Of a stretch of DNA of 64,000 bases, positions 25,207 to 32,983 are shown piece by piece. Position numbers and translations under genes: made by a program. Source of the stretch: Sorangium cellulosum So0157-2 (GTDB taxonomy: Bacteria > Myxococcota_A > Polyangia > Polyangiales > Polyangiaceae); assembly GCF_000418325.1 (NCBI RefSeq), contig NC_021658.1:2976001-3040000 (forward strand), written 5' to 3'. The notes under the pieces were generated by a model. It had not been told where the DNA came from, made no database searches, and saw only the letters and a program-made list of their open reading frames with translations. The number at the start of each line of letters is the position of its first letter. Position 1 is the stretch's first letter.

Positions 25207-27090
25207 ATGGCGGCGAGGCGCATTGTGGCGATCGTGCTCCCGCAGCTCGCGTGCGAGCTGGTGAAGCAGCGTGGGCCGGTCTCACCGAGCGGGAAGGCGC
25301 CGCTCGCGGTGATCATCGGCGGCGAGGAGGAGCGCCGGGCCGCGCTCGCCGCGCGGTCCGAGCGCGAGCCGGCGGCGCCGGTGGCCGTGATCGACGTCGT
25401 CGACGACGAGGCGCGGCGGTACGGGGTCAGGCCGGGGCAGAAGGTCGTCGAGGCGGCGGCGCTGGTCGCGCACCTCGCGATCCACCGGGTGACGTTCGCC
25501 GAGATCGACGCGGCGCTCGGGCGGGTCGCCGAGGTGGCGCTCGGGCTCGGGGCGACGGCGGCGATCCAGCTCGGCGAGCAGGGCGCGCAGGCGCGCGCCG
25601 GCGCGCGCGCGGGGGCGCCGCGGGCGAGCCGCCCCGGCGAGCGCGCCGCGACCACGGCGCGGAGCCCCTGGGGCGACGGCCCGTACGACACGGTGTGGCT
25701 CGACATCACCGGGGCGTCGCACCTCGTCGGCGGCGAGGAGGCGCTGCTCGGCGATCTCGGCGAGCGCGTGGCGGCGCTCGGCCACCGGGCGCGGCTCGCG
25801 ATCGCCGACGGGCCGCGCCTCGCGCAGGCGCTGGCGCGCTTCGGCGCGCACGCGGACGGCGCGCCAGGGGCAGACGCCCCGATCGCGCCGCCGGGCAAGG
25901 GGGCGCAGGCGATCGGGCCCCTGCCGGTGCAGGCGCTCCCGGTCGAGCGCGAGGTGGCGAGCTTCCTCGTCCGGCTCGGCGTGCTCCGCGTCGAGGACCT
26001 CGCGCGCCTGCCGCGGGCGCAGGTGGCGGCGCGGCTGGGCCCGCGGACGGTCGAGGTGATGGAGCTCCTCGCCGGGCGCGATCCCGTGCCGCTCCTGCCG
26101 TACGAGGTGCCCCGGCTGATCGAGGAGGAGGTGCTCTTCGACGATCCGGTCGAGAGCGCCGAGTCGCTCCTGTTCGTGCTGCGCGGCATGACGTCGCGCA
26201 TCTCGTCCCGGCTCGCCGCGCGCGGCGAGGCGTGCGGGCGGCTCAACGTCGCGATCTCCTACGATCGCTCGATCGCGCGGCTCCGCCTCGGCGATCGCGA
26301 CGACGAGGTCACCGCCGCGCTCCTGGAGGACGAGGAGCGCGGCCCCTCGCTGCGCTTCCACGTCGACATGCCGGTGCCCCTCTCGGACGCGGGCGATCTG
26401 CTCCGCCCGCTCAAGGCGAAGCTCGAGCGGATCGAGCTCGCGGCGCCCGCGGTGGGGGTCCACCTCATCGCCTCCCGCATCGCGCGCGCCCGCCGGGTGC
26501 AGCTCGATCTGTCGCGCGACCGCTCGGTCGATCCCGACAGCCTGCCGGCGCTCCTGGCCGAGCTCTCGGCGGAGATCGGCGCGGAGCGGGTGGGCGTCCT
26601 GGAGGTCGCCGACGCGCACCGCCCCGAGGCGCGGTCGCGGCTCGTGCCGGTCTCGGACGAGGCGGCCGCGGGGCGCACGTCCGCCGCGGCCCGCGCGCGC
26701 GCCGCGGCGGAGCAGGGGGCCGCGGCGGAGCGCGCGGAGGGGGCCGACGCGCCGGCGCCGGAGCCCGCGCGGCTCCTCGCGCAGCCGATCCCGCTCGGCC
26801 GCGTGGGGCGCGGGGCGATCGTGGCGGTCGACCGGCACCTCTACGCGATCGAGCGTCTCTCCTTCGTGATGCGGCTCGACGCGGTGGAGTGGTGGACGCC
26901 CACGCCCGCCTCGCGCGATTACGCGCGCGCCTGGCTGGTCTCGGGCGCTCCGTCCGGCAGGGCCGCCCCGGCGCGCCTCGGCGAGCTGCGCCCTCCCCGC
27001 GACGGCGCGAGCGCGAGCTCCTGCGGCGAGGCGTGGATCTACGTCGACCGCGCGACGGGCGAGGCCTTCCTGCAGGGGTGGTGCGAGTGA
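25207..27090 (+). CDS. imuB: ImuB, Y-family polymerase-like protein
   Basis: 627 residues. The N-terminus (ARRIVAIVLPQLACELVKQR) and the palm-like segment YDTVWLDITGASHLVGGEE align with Y-family polymerases. The catalytic acidic residues (DxD in the first strand, SIDE in the second) are absent, as is usual for ImuB, which serves as an adaptor linking DnaE2, the beta clamp and ImuA. Helix-hairpin-helix-like sequence follows (LGVLRVEDLARLPRAQVAARLG). A long Ala/Glu/Arg-rich region lies near residues 485-520. ATG 25207 follows AGGAGAGGCG. The gene overlaps dnaE2 by four bases. Confidence 0.9.
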   Translation: MAARRIVAIVLPQLACELVKQRGPVSPSGKAPLAVIIGGEEERRAALAARSEREPAAPVAVIDVVDDEARRYGVRPGQKVVEAAALVAHLAIHRVTFAEIDAALGRVAEVALGLGATAAIQLGEQGAQARAGARAGAPRASRPGERAATTARSPWGDGPYDTVWLDITGASHLVGGEEALLGDLGERVAALGHRARLAIADGPRLAQALARFGAHADGAPGADAPIAPPGKGAQAIGPLPVQALPVEREVASFLVRLGVLRVEDLARLPRAQVAARLGPRTVEVMELLAGRDPVPLLPYEVPRLIEEEVLFDDPVESAESLLFVLRGMTSRISSRLAARGEACGRLNVAISYDRSIARLRLGDRDDEVTAALLEDEERGPSLRFHVDMPVPLSDAGDLLRPLKAKLERIELAAPAVGVHLIASRIARARRVQLDLSRDRSVDPDSLPALLAELSAEIGAERVGVLEVADAHRPEARSRLVPVSDEAAAGRTSAAARARAAAEQGAAAERAEGADAPAPEPARLLAQPIPLGRVGRGAIVAVDRHLYAIERLSFVMRLDAVEWWTPTPASRDYARAWLVSGAPSGRAAPARLGELRPPRDGASASSCGEAWIYVDRATGEAFLQGWCE

Positions 27091-30000
27091 GCGCCGGCGC
27101 CTCGGTGCCGTTCGCGGAGCTCTGCGGCCGCTCCTGCTTCTCGTTCCTCGAGGGCGCCTCGCACCCCGAGGAGCTCGTGCACCGCGCCAAGGAGCTCGGC
27201 CTCGAGGGGCTCGCGCTCTGCGATCGCGACGGGATCTACGGCAGCGTCCGCGCGCACACGGCGGCGAAGAAGGTCGAGCAGCGGGTGATCGTCGGGGCCG
27301 AGCTGACGATCGGCGCGACGCGCGCGGCGCGCTCGACGGACGAGCGCGCCGCGCCGCGCGCCGAGCGCGCGCCGGAGGTCCAGCCCTCGGTGGTCCTCCT
27401 GGTCGAGGACAGCGAGGGGTACGCGAACCTCTGCCGGCTGCTCACGCTCGCGCACGCCGATTGCGAGAAGGGGACGGCGAGCATCTCGGCGGAGGCGATC
27501 GCGGCTGCGCCGCGGGGCCTGTCCGCGATCGTGCCGCTCGATCCGCTCGTGCCCGCGGCCGCCTCCGGCGCGCTCATCGGCGCGCTGCGCGACGCGTTCG
27601 GCGAGCGCGCGCTCGTCGCGACCTGGAAGCACCTCGACCGCCGCGACGGCGAGCGCGTCGCGGCGGCCCTCGCGGCGGAGCGGCGCTACGGCCCCTGCGT
27701 CGTCGCGACCGCGCGCCCGCTTTACCACCACCCGTCGCGCAAGCCGCTCGCCGACGTGCTCACGTGCATCCGGACCAAGACCACGCTCGATCAGGCCGGG
27801 ACGCGCATCGCGCCCAACGCGGAGGCGTACGTGCGGTCCGGCGCGCAGATGGCGGCGCTGTTCCGCGATCATCCGGCCTGGGTCGCGCGCACGGTGGAGG
27901 TCGCCTCCCGCTGCCGCTTCTCGCTGGCCGAGCTCCGCTACAGCTTCCCGAGCGACGCCCTGTGCATGCCGGGGGAGACGTCGGATCAGGCGCTGCGGCG
28001 CCTGACCGAGGAGGGCTGCCGCGACCGTTACCCGGAGGGGACGCCGCCGCAGGTGCGCGCGCAGATCGAGAAGGAGCTCGCCCTGATCGCGAAGCTCGGC
28101 GTGGCGCCCTACTTCCTCAGCGTTCAGCAGGTCGTGAAGATCGCCCGCGCGCGGCAGATCCTCTGCCAGGGCCGCGGCAGCGCGGCGAACAGCGCGGTGT
28201 GCTTCGTGCTCGGCGTGACGGCGGTGGACCCGGCCCGGTCCAACCTGCTCTTCGAGCGCTTCCTGTCGGAGGAGCGCAACGAGCCGCCGGACATCGACGT
28301 CGATTTCGAGCACGAGCGCCGGGAGGAGGTGATCCAGGCGATCTACGAGATGTACGGCCGCGACCGGGCGGCGATGGTCTCGGAGGTGATCGCCTACCGC
28401 GGGAAGAGCGCGCTCCGCGAGGTGGGCAAGGCGTTCGGCTTCTCGGCGGACCAGGTCGACAGGCTGAGCGGCCTCGTGCTCCACCACGAGGCGGACATCA
28501 CGGAGCAGCGGGTGAGCGAGGCGGGCCTCGATCCGGACGACGTGCGCGTCCGGCAGGCCGTCCTGATGGCGAGCGCGCTGGAGGGCTTCCCGCGCCACCT
28601 CTCGATCCACGTCGGCGGCTTCGTGCTCTCGTCGGAGCCGCTGCACAAGGTGGCCCCGGTCGAGCCAGCGCGGATGGAGGGCCGCACGGTGATCCCGTGG
28701 GACAAGGACGACCTCGACGATCTCGGCTTCTTCAAGATCGACGTCCTGGCCCTCGGCATGCTGACGGCGATCCGCAAGGCGCTCGCGTTGATCCACGCAG
28801 ATCGGTACGCCGAGCTCGCGGGCCGGCCGGCGGACGCGGCCCGTGACGCCGCGGACGCGGCTCGTTACGCCGCGGACGCGGCTCGTGACTCCGCGCCCGC
28901 GGGTCCCTCGGTCGACGCGGCTCGTGACTCAGCGTCCTCGGGCCCCTCGGCCCATGCGCGCCGAGGCGCCGCGTTCGATCCGATCGCGGCGCTCGCGCAG
29001 ATCCCGCCGGAGGACCCGGCGGTCTACGAGGCGATCGGCCGGGCCGACACGGTGGGGGTGTTCCAGATCGAGAGCCGCGCCCAGATGGCGATGCTCCCGC
29101 GGCTGAAGCCGAGCAAGTTCTACGATCTGGTGATCGAGGTCGCGATCGTGCGTCCCGGGCCCATCCAGGGCGGGATGGTGCACCCCTACCTGCGCCGGCG
29201 GACGGGGCAGGAGCCGCCGGTGTCCCCGCACCCGTGCCTGGACCCCATCCTGGAGCGCACGCTCGGCGTGCCGCTCTTCCAGGAGCAGGTGATGCAGATC
29301 GCGATGGTCGGCGCGGGCTACACGCCGGGCGAGGCCGATCAGCTGCGCCGCGACATGGCGGCGTGGAAGAAGCACGGGCGCCTGGAGCGGCACCGCGGGC
29401 GGCTCATCCAGGGCTTCGCCGAGCGGGGGATCTCGGCGAAGTTCGGGGAGATGCTCTACCAGCAGATCCAGGGCTTCGGCGAGTACGGCTTCCCGGAGTC
29501 GCACGCGGCGAGCTTCGCGCTGCTCGTGTACGCGTCGGCCTGGCTCAAGGTCCACCACCCGACGGCGTTCACCTGCGCGCTCCTCAACGCGCAGCCCATG
29601 GGGTTCTACAGCCCGTCGGCGCTCGTGCAGGACGCGCAGCGGCACGGCGTCGAGGTGCGCCCGGTGTGCGTGGTGCAGAGCGCGTGGGACGCGACCCTCG
29701 AGCCCGGCGAGGCGCCCTCGGCGGGCCCGGCGCTGCGGCTCGGCATGCGCCTCGTGAAGGGGCTCGGGGAGGCGGCGGTGGCGGCGATCGTGGCGGCGCG
29801 CGAGGAGGCGCCGTTCACGGGTCTCCCGGATCTCGTGAGGCGCACGGAGCTGAAGAAGAACGAGGTGGAGGCGCTCGCCGAAGCGGGCGCGCTCGCCGCG
29901 CTGGTCCCCGCCCGGAGAGAGGCGCTCTGGCGGGCGCGCGCGCCCCGCGTGGAGGGGTTGTTCGACGGCGTGCCGATCGAGGACGACAGCGACGTCGGGC

Positions 30001-30446
30001 TCCCCCCGCTCAGGCCGCTGGAGCAGCTCGCGCTGGACTACGGGCGCGTGGGCCTGTCGCTGCACGATCACCCGATGCGGCACCTGCGGCCGGCGCTCAA
30101 GCGGCGGCGCGGGGCCGGGCGCGTGCGGACCGCCGAGGAGATCAAGGCGGCGCGCAACGGGGAGAGCGTGCGGGTCGCCGGGATGGTGGTCGGCCGCCAG
30201 CGGCCCGCGACGGCGAGCGGCGTGACGTTCGTGACGCTCGAGGACGAGACCGGCGTGGTCAACGTCATCGTCCAGAAGCAGGTCTTCGAGGAGCACTACC
30301 AGGTGGCGCGGCACGCCGCGCTGTTGCTCGTCGCCGGGCGGGTCGAGCGGCAGGGCGAGGTGATCCACGTGCTCGCGCGCGAGCTGGAGCGGCTGGAGCT
30401 GCCGAACGACGAGGAGATCACGCTGAAATCGCGCGACTACCACTGA
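27087..30446 (+). CDS. dnaE2: Error-prone DNA polymerase III alpha subunit DnaE2
   Basis: 1119 residues from GTG 27087, overlapping the imuB stop (GTGA). PHP domain at the N-terminus (FAELCGRSCFSFLEGASHPE), in which the metal-binding His usually seen in LHCxSNFSFL is missing. The palm contains GRGSAANSAVCFVLG and PDIDVDFEHERREEVIQ with Asp402, Asp404 and Asp406. Finger and thumb motifs and a C-terminal OB domain (VRVAGMVVGRQRPATASGVT) follow. A low-complexity insertion of Ala/Asp/Arg repeats occupies about residues 583-625. DnaE2 copies damaged templates without proofreading. It is the catalytic member of the ImuA-ImuB-DnaE2 mutasome and probably LexA-regulated through the site before imuA. 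Confidence 0.95.
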   Translation: MSAGASVPFAELCGRSCFSFLEGASHPEELVHRAKELGLEGLALCDRDGIYGSVRAHTAAKKVEQRVIVGAELTIGATRAARSTDERAAPRAERAPEVQPSVVLLVEDSEGYANLCRLLTLAHADCEKGTASISAEAIAAAPRGLSAIVPLDPLVPAAASGALIGALRDAFGERALVATWKHLDRRDGERVAAALAAERRYGPCVVATARPLYHHPSRKPLADVLTCIRTKTTLDQAGTRIAPNAEAYVRSGAQMAALFRDHPAWVARTVEVASRCRFSLAELRYSFPSDALCMPGETSDQALRRLTEEGCRDRYPEGTPPQVRAQIEKELALIAKLGVAPYFLSVQQVVKIARARQILCQGRGSAANSAVCFVLGVTAVDPARSNLLFERFLSEERNEPPDIDVDFEHERREEVIQAIYEMYGRDRAAMVSEVIAYRGKSALREVGKAFGFSADQVDRLSGLVLHHEADITEQRVSEAGLDPDDVRVRQAVLMASALEGFPRHLSIHVGGFVLSSEPLHKVAPVEPARMEGRTVIPWDKDDLDDLGFFKIDVLALGMLTAIRKALALIHADRYAELAGRPADAARDAADAARYAADAARDSAPAGPSVDAARDSASSGPSAHARRGAAFDPIAALAQIPPEDPAVYEAIGRADTVGVFQIESRAQMAMLPRLKPSKFYDLVIEVAIVRPGPIQGGMVHPYLRRRTGQEPPVSPHPCLDPILERTLGVPLFQEQVMQIAMVGAGYTPGEADQLRRDMAAWKKHGRLERHRGRLIQGFAERGISAKFGEMLYQQIQGFGEYGFPESHAASFALLVYASAWLKVHHPTAFTCALLNAQPMGFYSPSALVQDAQRHGVEVRPVCVVQSAWDATLEPGEAPSAGPALRLGMRLVKGLGEAAVAAIVAAREEAPFTGLPDLVRRTELKKNEVEALAEAGALAALVPARREALWRARAPRVEGLFDGVPIEDDSDVGLPPLRPLEQLALDYGRVGLSLHDHPMRHLRPALKRRRGAGRVRTAEEIKAARNGESVRVAGMVVGRQRPATASGVTFVTLEDETGVVNVIVQKQVFEEHYQVARHAALLLVAGRVERQGEVIHVLARELERLELPNDEEITLKSRDYH
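28833..28960. repeat. In-frame repeat tract inside dnaE2
   Basis: Imperfect copies of a ~21-bp unit (GCGGACGCGGCTCGTGAC and variants) encode ADAARDA-type repeats in an otherwise conserved polymerase. The tract keeps the frame and looks like a slippage-expanded loop insertion between conserved blocks. Confidence 0.6.
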
Positions 30447-30497
30447 GGGCGCCTGGAGGCGCGCGCCCTGAGGCGCGCGAGGAGCGGCGCGCGCGCC

Positions 30498-32147
30498 TCA
30501 GGGCGCGGCGACGACCTCGTCGACCAGCGAGAGCAGCGTCGCCGCGTCGAACGGCTTCAGGAGCAGCCGGGCGTTGACCTGCTGCAGGAACGACTTGCTG
30601 CGCTCCGTGAAGGCGCCGCCGGTCAGGAACACGACCCGGCGCTGCTGCTCGGGCGCGTGCTCGGCGAGCGACGCGTAGAAGTCCATCCCCGTCATGTCGG
30701 GCATCATGAGATCGCACAGGATGGCGTCGTAGCGCTCCCCGGCGCGGATCCGGGTGAGCGCGTCGCGCGCGCTCGCGGTCGCGGTCGTCTCGTGCCGCGG
30801 CTCGAGCGTCCCCGCGATGGCGCGCGTGAGCAGCGGCTCGTCGTCGATGATGAGGACCCGCTGTCGCGGCGCCGCCTGCGGCGCGGCCCCGGCGAGCCCG
30901 CTGCCATCGCGCAGCTCGCTCGACGCGCCGGAGCCGGCGTCCGCCGCGGCCCGCGGCTCGGCGGACGTGGCGGCGGGGAGGACGACGCGGAACGTGCTCC
31001 CCTGGCCGCGGCGGCTCTCCACCTCGATCCGACCCCCCAGCGCCGCGACGATGGCGTGGCAAATCGCGAGCCCGAGGCCGAGCCCTTCGCCCTCTTCCTT
31101 GCTCGTGTAGAACGGCTCGAAGATCCGATCGAGCGACTCGGGCGCGATCCCGGCGCCGGTGTCGCGCACCTCGACGACGACCCACCCCGCGGCGTCGCAG
31201 CGCGTCGAGAGCTCGATCACGTTCTGCGCGGCGAGCCCCTCCGGGATGGCCTGCGCGGCGTTCACGATGAGGTTCAGGAAGACCTGCGCGAGCCGCGGCT
31301 CGTTCGCCTCGACGGGCGGCACCTCCTGGAAGCTCCGGACGACGCGGGCGCGGTGCCGGATCTCGTTCATCGCCATGTGGACGCAGGAGTCGAGCACCCG
31401 CCTGGGGTCGACCGGCCCGCGGCGATCCTCTTCGGCGCGCGAGAACCTGTGGAGATCGCGCACGATGAGCCGCACCCGCTCTGCGCCCTCGCGGGCGTCC
31501 TCGAGGAGGCTCAGCACCTCGGGGAGCTCGCTCGACGGCCCGCGGCCGTCGCCGTGGGAGCGAGCCCACGGGCCGCTGCGCGGCGCGCCGTTCCGCCGCT
31601 CCATCGCGCCGATGCGCCGGAGGGCCGCGTCGACGTTCGTGATGACGAAGGCGAGGGGATTGTTGATCTCGTGGGCGACCCCGGCGGCGAGCGTGCCGAC
31701 GCTCGCCATGCGACCGGCGAGGACGAGGCGGGCCTGCGTCTGCGCGAGCGCCTGGCGCGAGGCGGCGTCGCGCGCGGCGCGCTCTCGGGCGACGGCGAGC
31801 CGCGCCCGGGCGCCCGCGCCGTCGTCGCCCACGAGCAGGAAATCGCTCGCGCCCGCCGCGAGGAGCCCGCCGAGGTCCGCGTCGCGCTCGGCGATCGCGA
31901 GGAGGAACACCGCGTCGCCGCCGGGCTGCGCCCGCACGTGGCCGCAGAACGCCGCGGCGCCGGCCGGGTCGCTGGCGTCGACGGCGAGCACCAGCGGCGG
32001 CTCGCGCAGGCACCGCGAGAGCGCGCGCTTGGGATCGGAGACGACGCAGACGTCCGGCACGTGGCGTCGGATCAGCGCCTCGAATCGCTCGCTCGCCGCG
32101 GCGCGCCCGCGGAGGAGCAGGAAGGCGCCCGACTCAGCGCTGCCCAT
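30498..32147 (-). CDS. Hybrid histidine kinase with N-terminal pseudo-receiver and C-terminal receiver
   Basis: 549 residues from ATG 32147 (GGAGAGGA upstream). Residues ~8-125 resemble a degenerate receiver (LVLAVDASDPAGAAAF). The dimerisation/phosphoacceptor helix has AAGVAHEINNPLAFV with His159. ATP-binding boxes follow: NLIVNAAQAI (N box), VRDTGAGI (G1) and GLGLGLAICHAIV (G2). The C-terminal receiver (RVLIIDDEPLLTRA, DAILCDLMMPDMTG, LLLKPFDAATL) carries the acceptor Asp and Lys. No membrane span is seen, so it is a soluble sensor. It is the last gene of a leftward group after smc and is separated from the previous gene by a palindromic repeat array that may limit read-through. Confidence 0.92.
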   Translation of the reverse strand: MGSAESGAFLLLRGRAAASERFEALIRRHVPDVCVVSDPKRALSRCLREPPLVLAVDASDPAGAAAFCGHVRAQPGGDAVFLLAIAERDADLGGLLAAGASDFLLVGDDGAGARARLAVARERAARDAASRQALAQTQARLVLAGRMASVGTLAAGVAHEINNPLAFVITNVDAALRRIGAMERRNGAPRSGPWARSHGDGRGPSSELPEVLSLLEDAREGAERVRLIVRDLHRFSRAEEDRRGPVDPRRVLDSCVHMAMNEIRHRARVVRSFQEVPPVEANEPRLAQVFLNLIVNAAQAIPEGLAAQNVIELSTRCDAAGWVVVEVRDTGAGIAPESLDRIFEPFYTSKEEGEGLGLGLAICHAIVAALGGRIEVESRRGQGSTFRVVLPAATSAEPRAAADAGSGASSELRDGSGLAGAAPQAAPRQRVLIIDDEPLLTRAIAGTLEPRHETTATASARDALTRIRAGERYDAILCDLMMPDMTGMDFYASLAEHAPEQQRRVVFLTGGAFTERSKSFLQQVNARLLLKPFDAATLLSLVDEVVAAP

Positions 32148-32300
32148 CGACGTCCTCTCCGTGTCCTTCGCAGGCCCTTTACCGCATCTCCATCCCGGCG
32201 TGCACGCAGGACGTTCCGTCCACCCGGTATTGTCGTGCCGCCGGCCGCTTTCGCGCCGTCCGTCTGGCGATCCGCTGGCCCGCTGCCGCATCTGCGGCGC

Positions 32301-32420
32301 CCTCGCCCGTCGGGCGGCGCCCTCGCCCGTCGGGCGGCGCCCTCGCCCGTCGGGCGGCGCCCTCGCCCGTCGGGTCGCGCCCTCGCCCGTCGGGCGGCGC
32401 CCTCGCCCGTCGCGCGGCGC
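32301..32420. repeat. Six-copy 20-bp tandem repeat with palindromic core
   Basis: Six contiguous 20-bp units of CCTCGCCCGTCGGGCGGCGC start at 32301, 32321, 32341, 32361, 32381 and 32401; the fourth and sixth carry one or two changes. Each unit contains CGCCCG-T-CGGGCG, a near-perfect hairpin. The array starts exactly at the stop codon of the gene at 32420-32983 and lies upstream of the histidine kinase. It has no spacers, so it is not CRISPR. A terminator/attenuator or protein-binding role is possible. Confidence 0.9.
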
Positions 32421-32983
32421 TAGCGAGGGCTCGCCGCCGCGTCGTCGTCCGGATCCCCGTCGTCGGCCACCCTCGACGCGTCGTCCGTGAGCGGCGGGTA
32501 CAGGCTCTCGACGAGTTCCGCGGAGAGCCGCTCCGCGAGGCGCGCGTCCATCCGCGCCATCGCCTCGCGCAGCCGATCGATCTCCGCCGAGAGCGCTTCC
32601 TTGAGCGGCCGCCGCTGCGCCTCCTCCATCGCGGCGAGCTCCGCCAGCGCCTCCTCGAGGCGGGCGCGCGCCGCCTCGTCCGCGCCGCCCGCGTCGGATC
32701 CCCGGACCAGGTGCTCCGCGACGCGCACGCGACCGCGGTAGCGCACCCGCGTCCGCTCGAGGAAGTCCCGGTACGGCTTCACGGCCCCGCTGAGGGCCTG
32801 CACCGCGGCCCCGAGCGCGCGCGCCTCGCCGCGCAGCGCCTCGCGATCGGCATCGGCGAGCGCCGGGTTGTGCTCGACGTGGGCCTCCAGCGTGGCCAGC
32901 ACCTCGCGGGCCCACCGCAGGTGCCGGAGCCCCGAGGCGTCGCGCGACAGGCGCCGCCCGCCCGCGTGAGGCCCCGCGCTCAC
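32420..32983 (-). CDS. Hypothetical coiled-coil protein coupled to smc
   Basis: 187 residues; the GTG start 32983 overlaps the smc stop (GTGA), so it is translated with smc. The sequence is charged helix (EVLATLEAHVEHNPALADAD, then a long ARARLEEALAELAAMEEAQR heptad-like region and SAEIDRLREAMARMDARLAE), ending in an acidic tail (DDGDPDDDAAASPR). No known domain is recognised. Coupling to smc suggests an accessory role in chromosome organisation, but that is inference from position only. Confidence 0.7.
   Translation of the reverse strand: MSAGPHAGGRRLSRDASGLRHLRWAREVLATLEAHVEHNPALADADREALRGEARALGAAVQALSGAVKPYRDFLERTRVRYRGRVRVAEHLVRGSDAGGADEAARARLEEALAELAAMEEAQRRPLKEALSAEIDRLREAMARMDARLAERLSAELVESLYPPLTDDASRVADDGDPDDDAAASPR

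Noticed and set aside
24600..27086. N-terminal extension of DnaE2 over the imuA and imuB genes
   Set aside because: The extension is Arg/Gly-rich out-of-frame sequence; GTG 27087 overlapping the imuB stop is the natural start.
32301..32420. CRISPR array
   Set aside because: The 20-bp units are contiguous, with no spacers and no nearby cas genes, so it is a simple tandem array.
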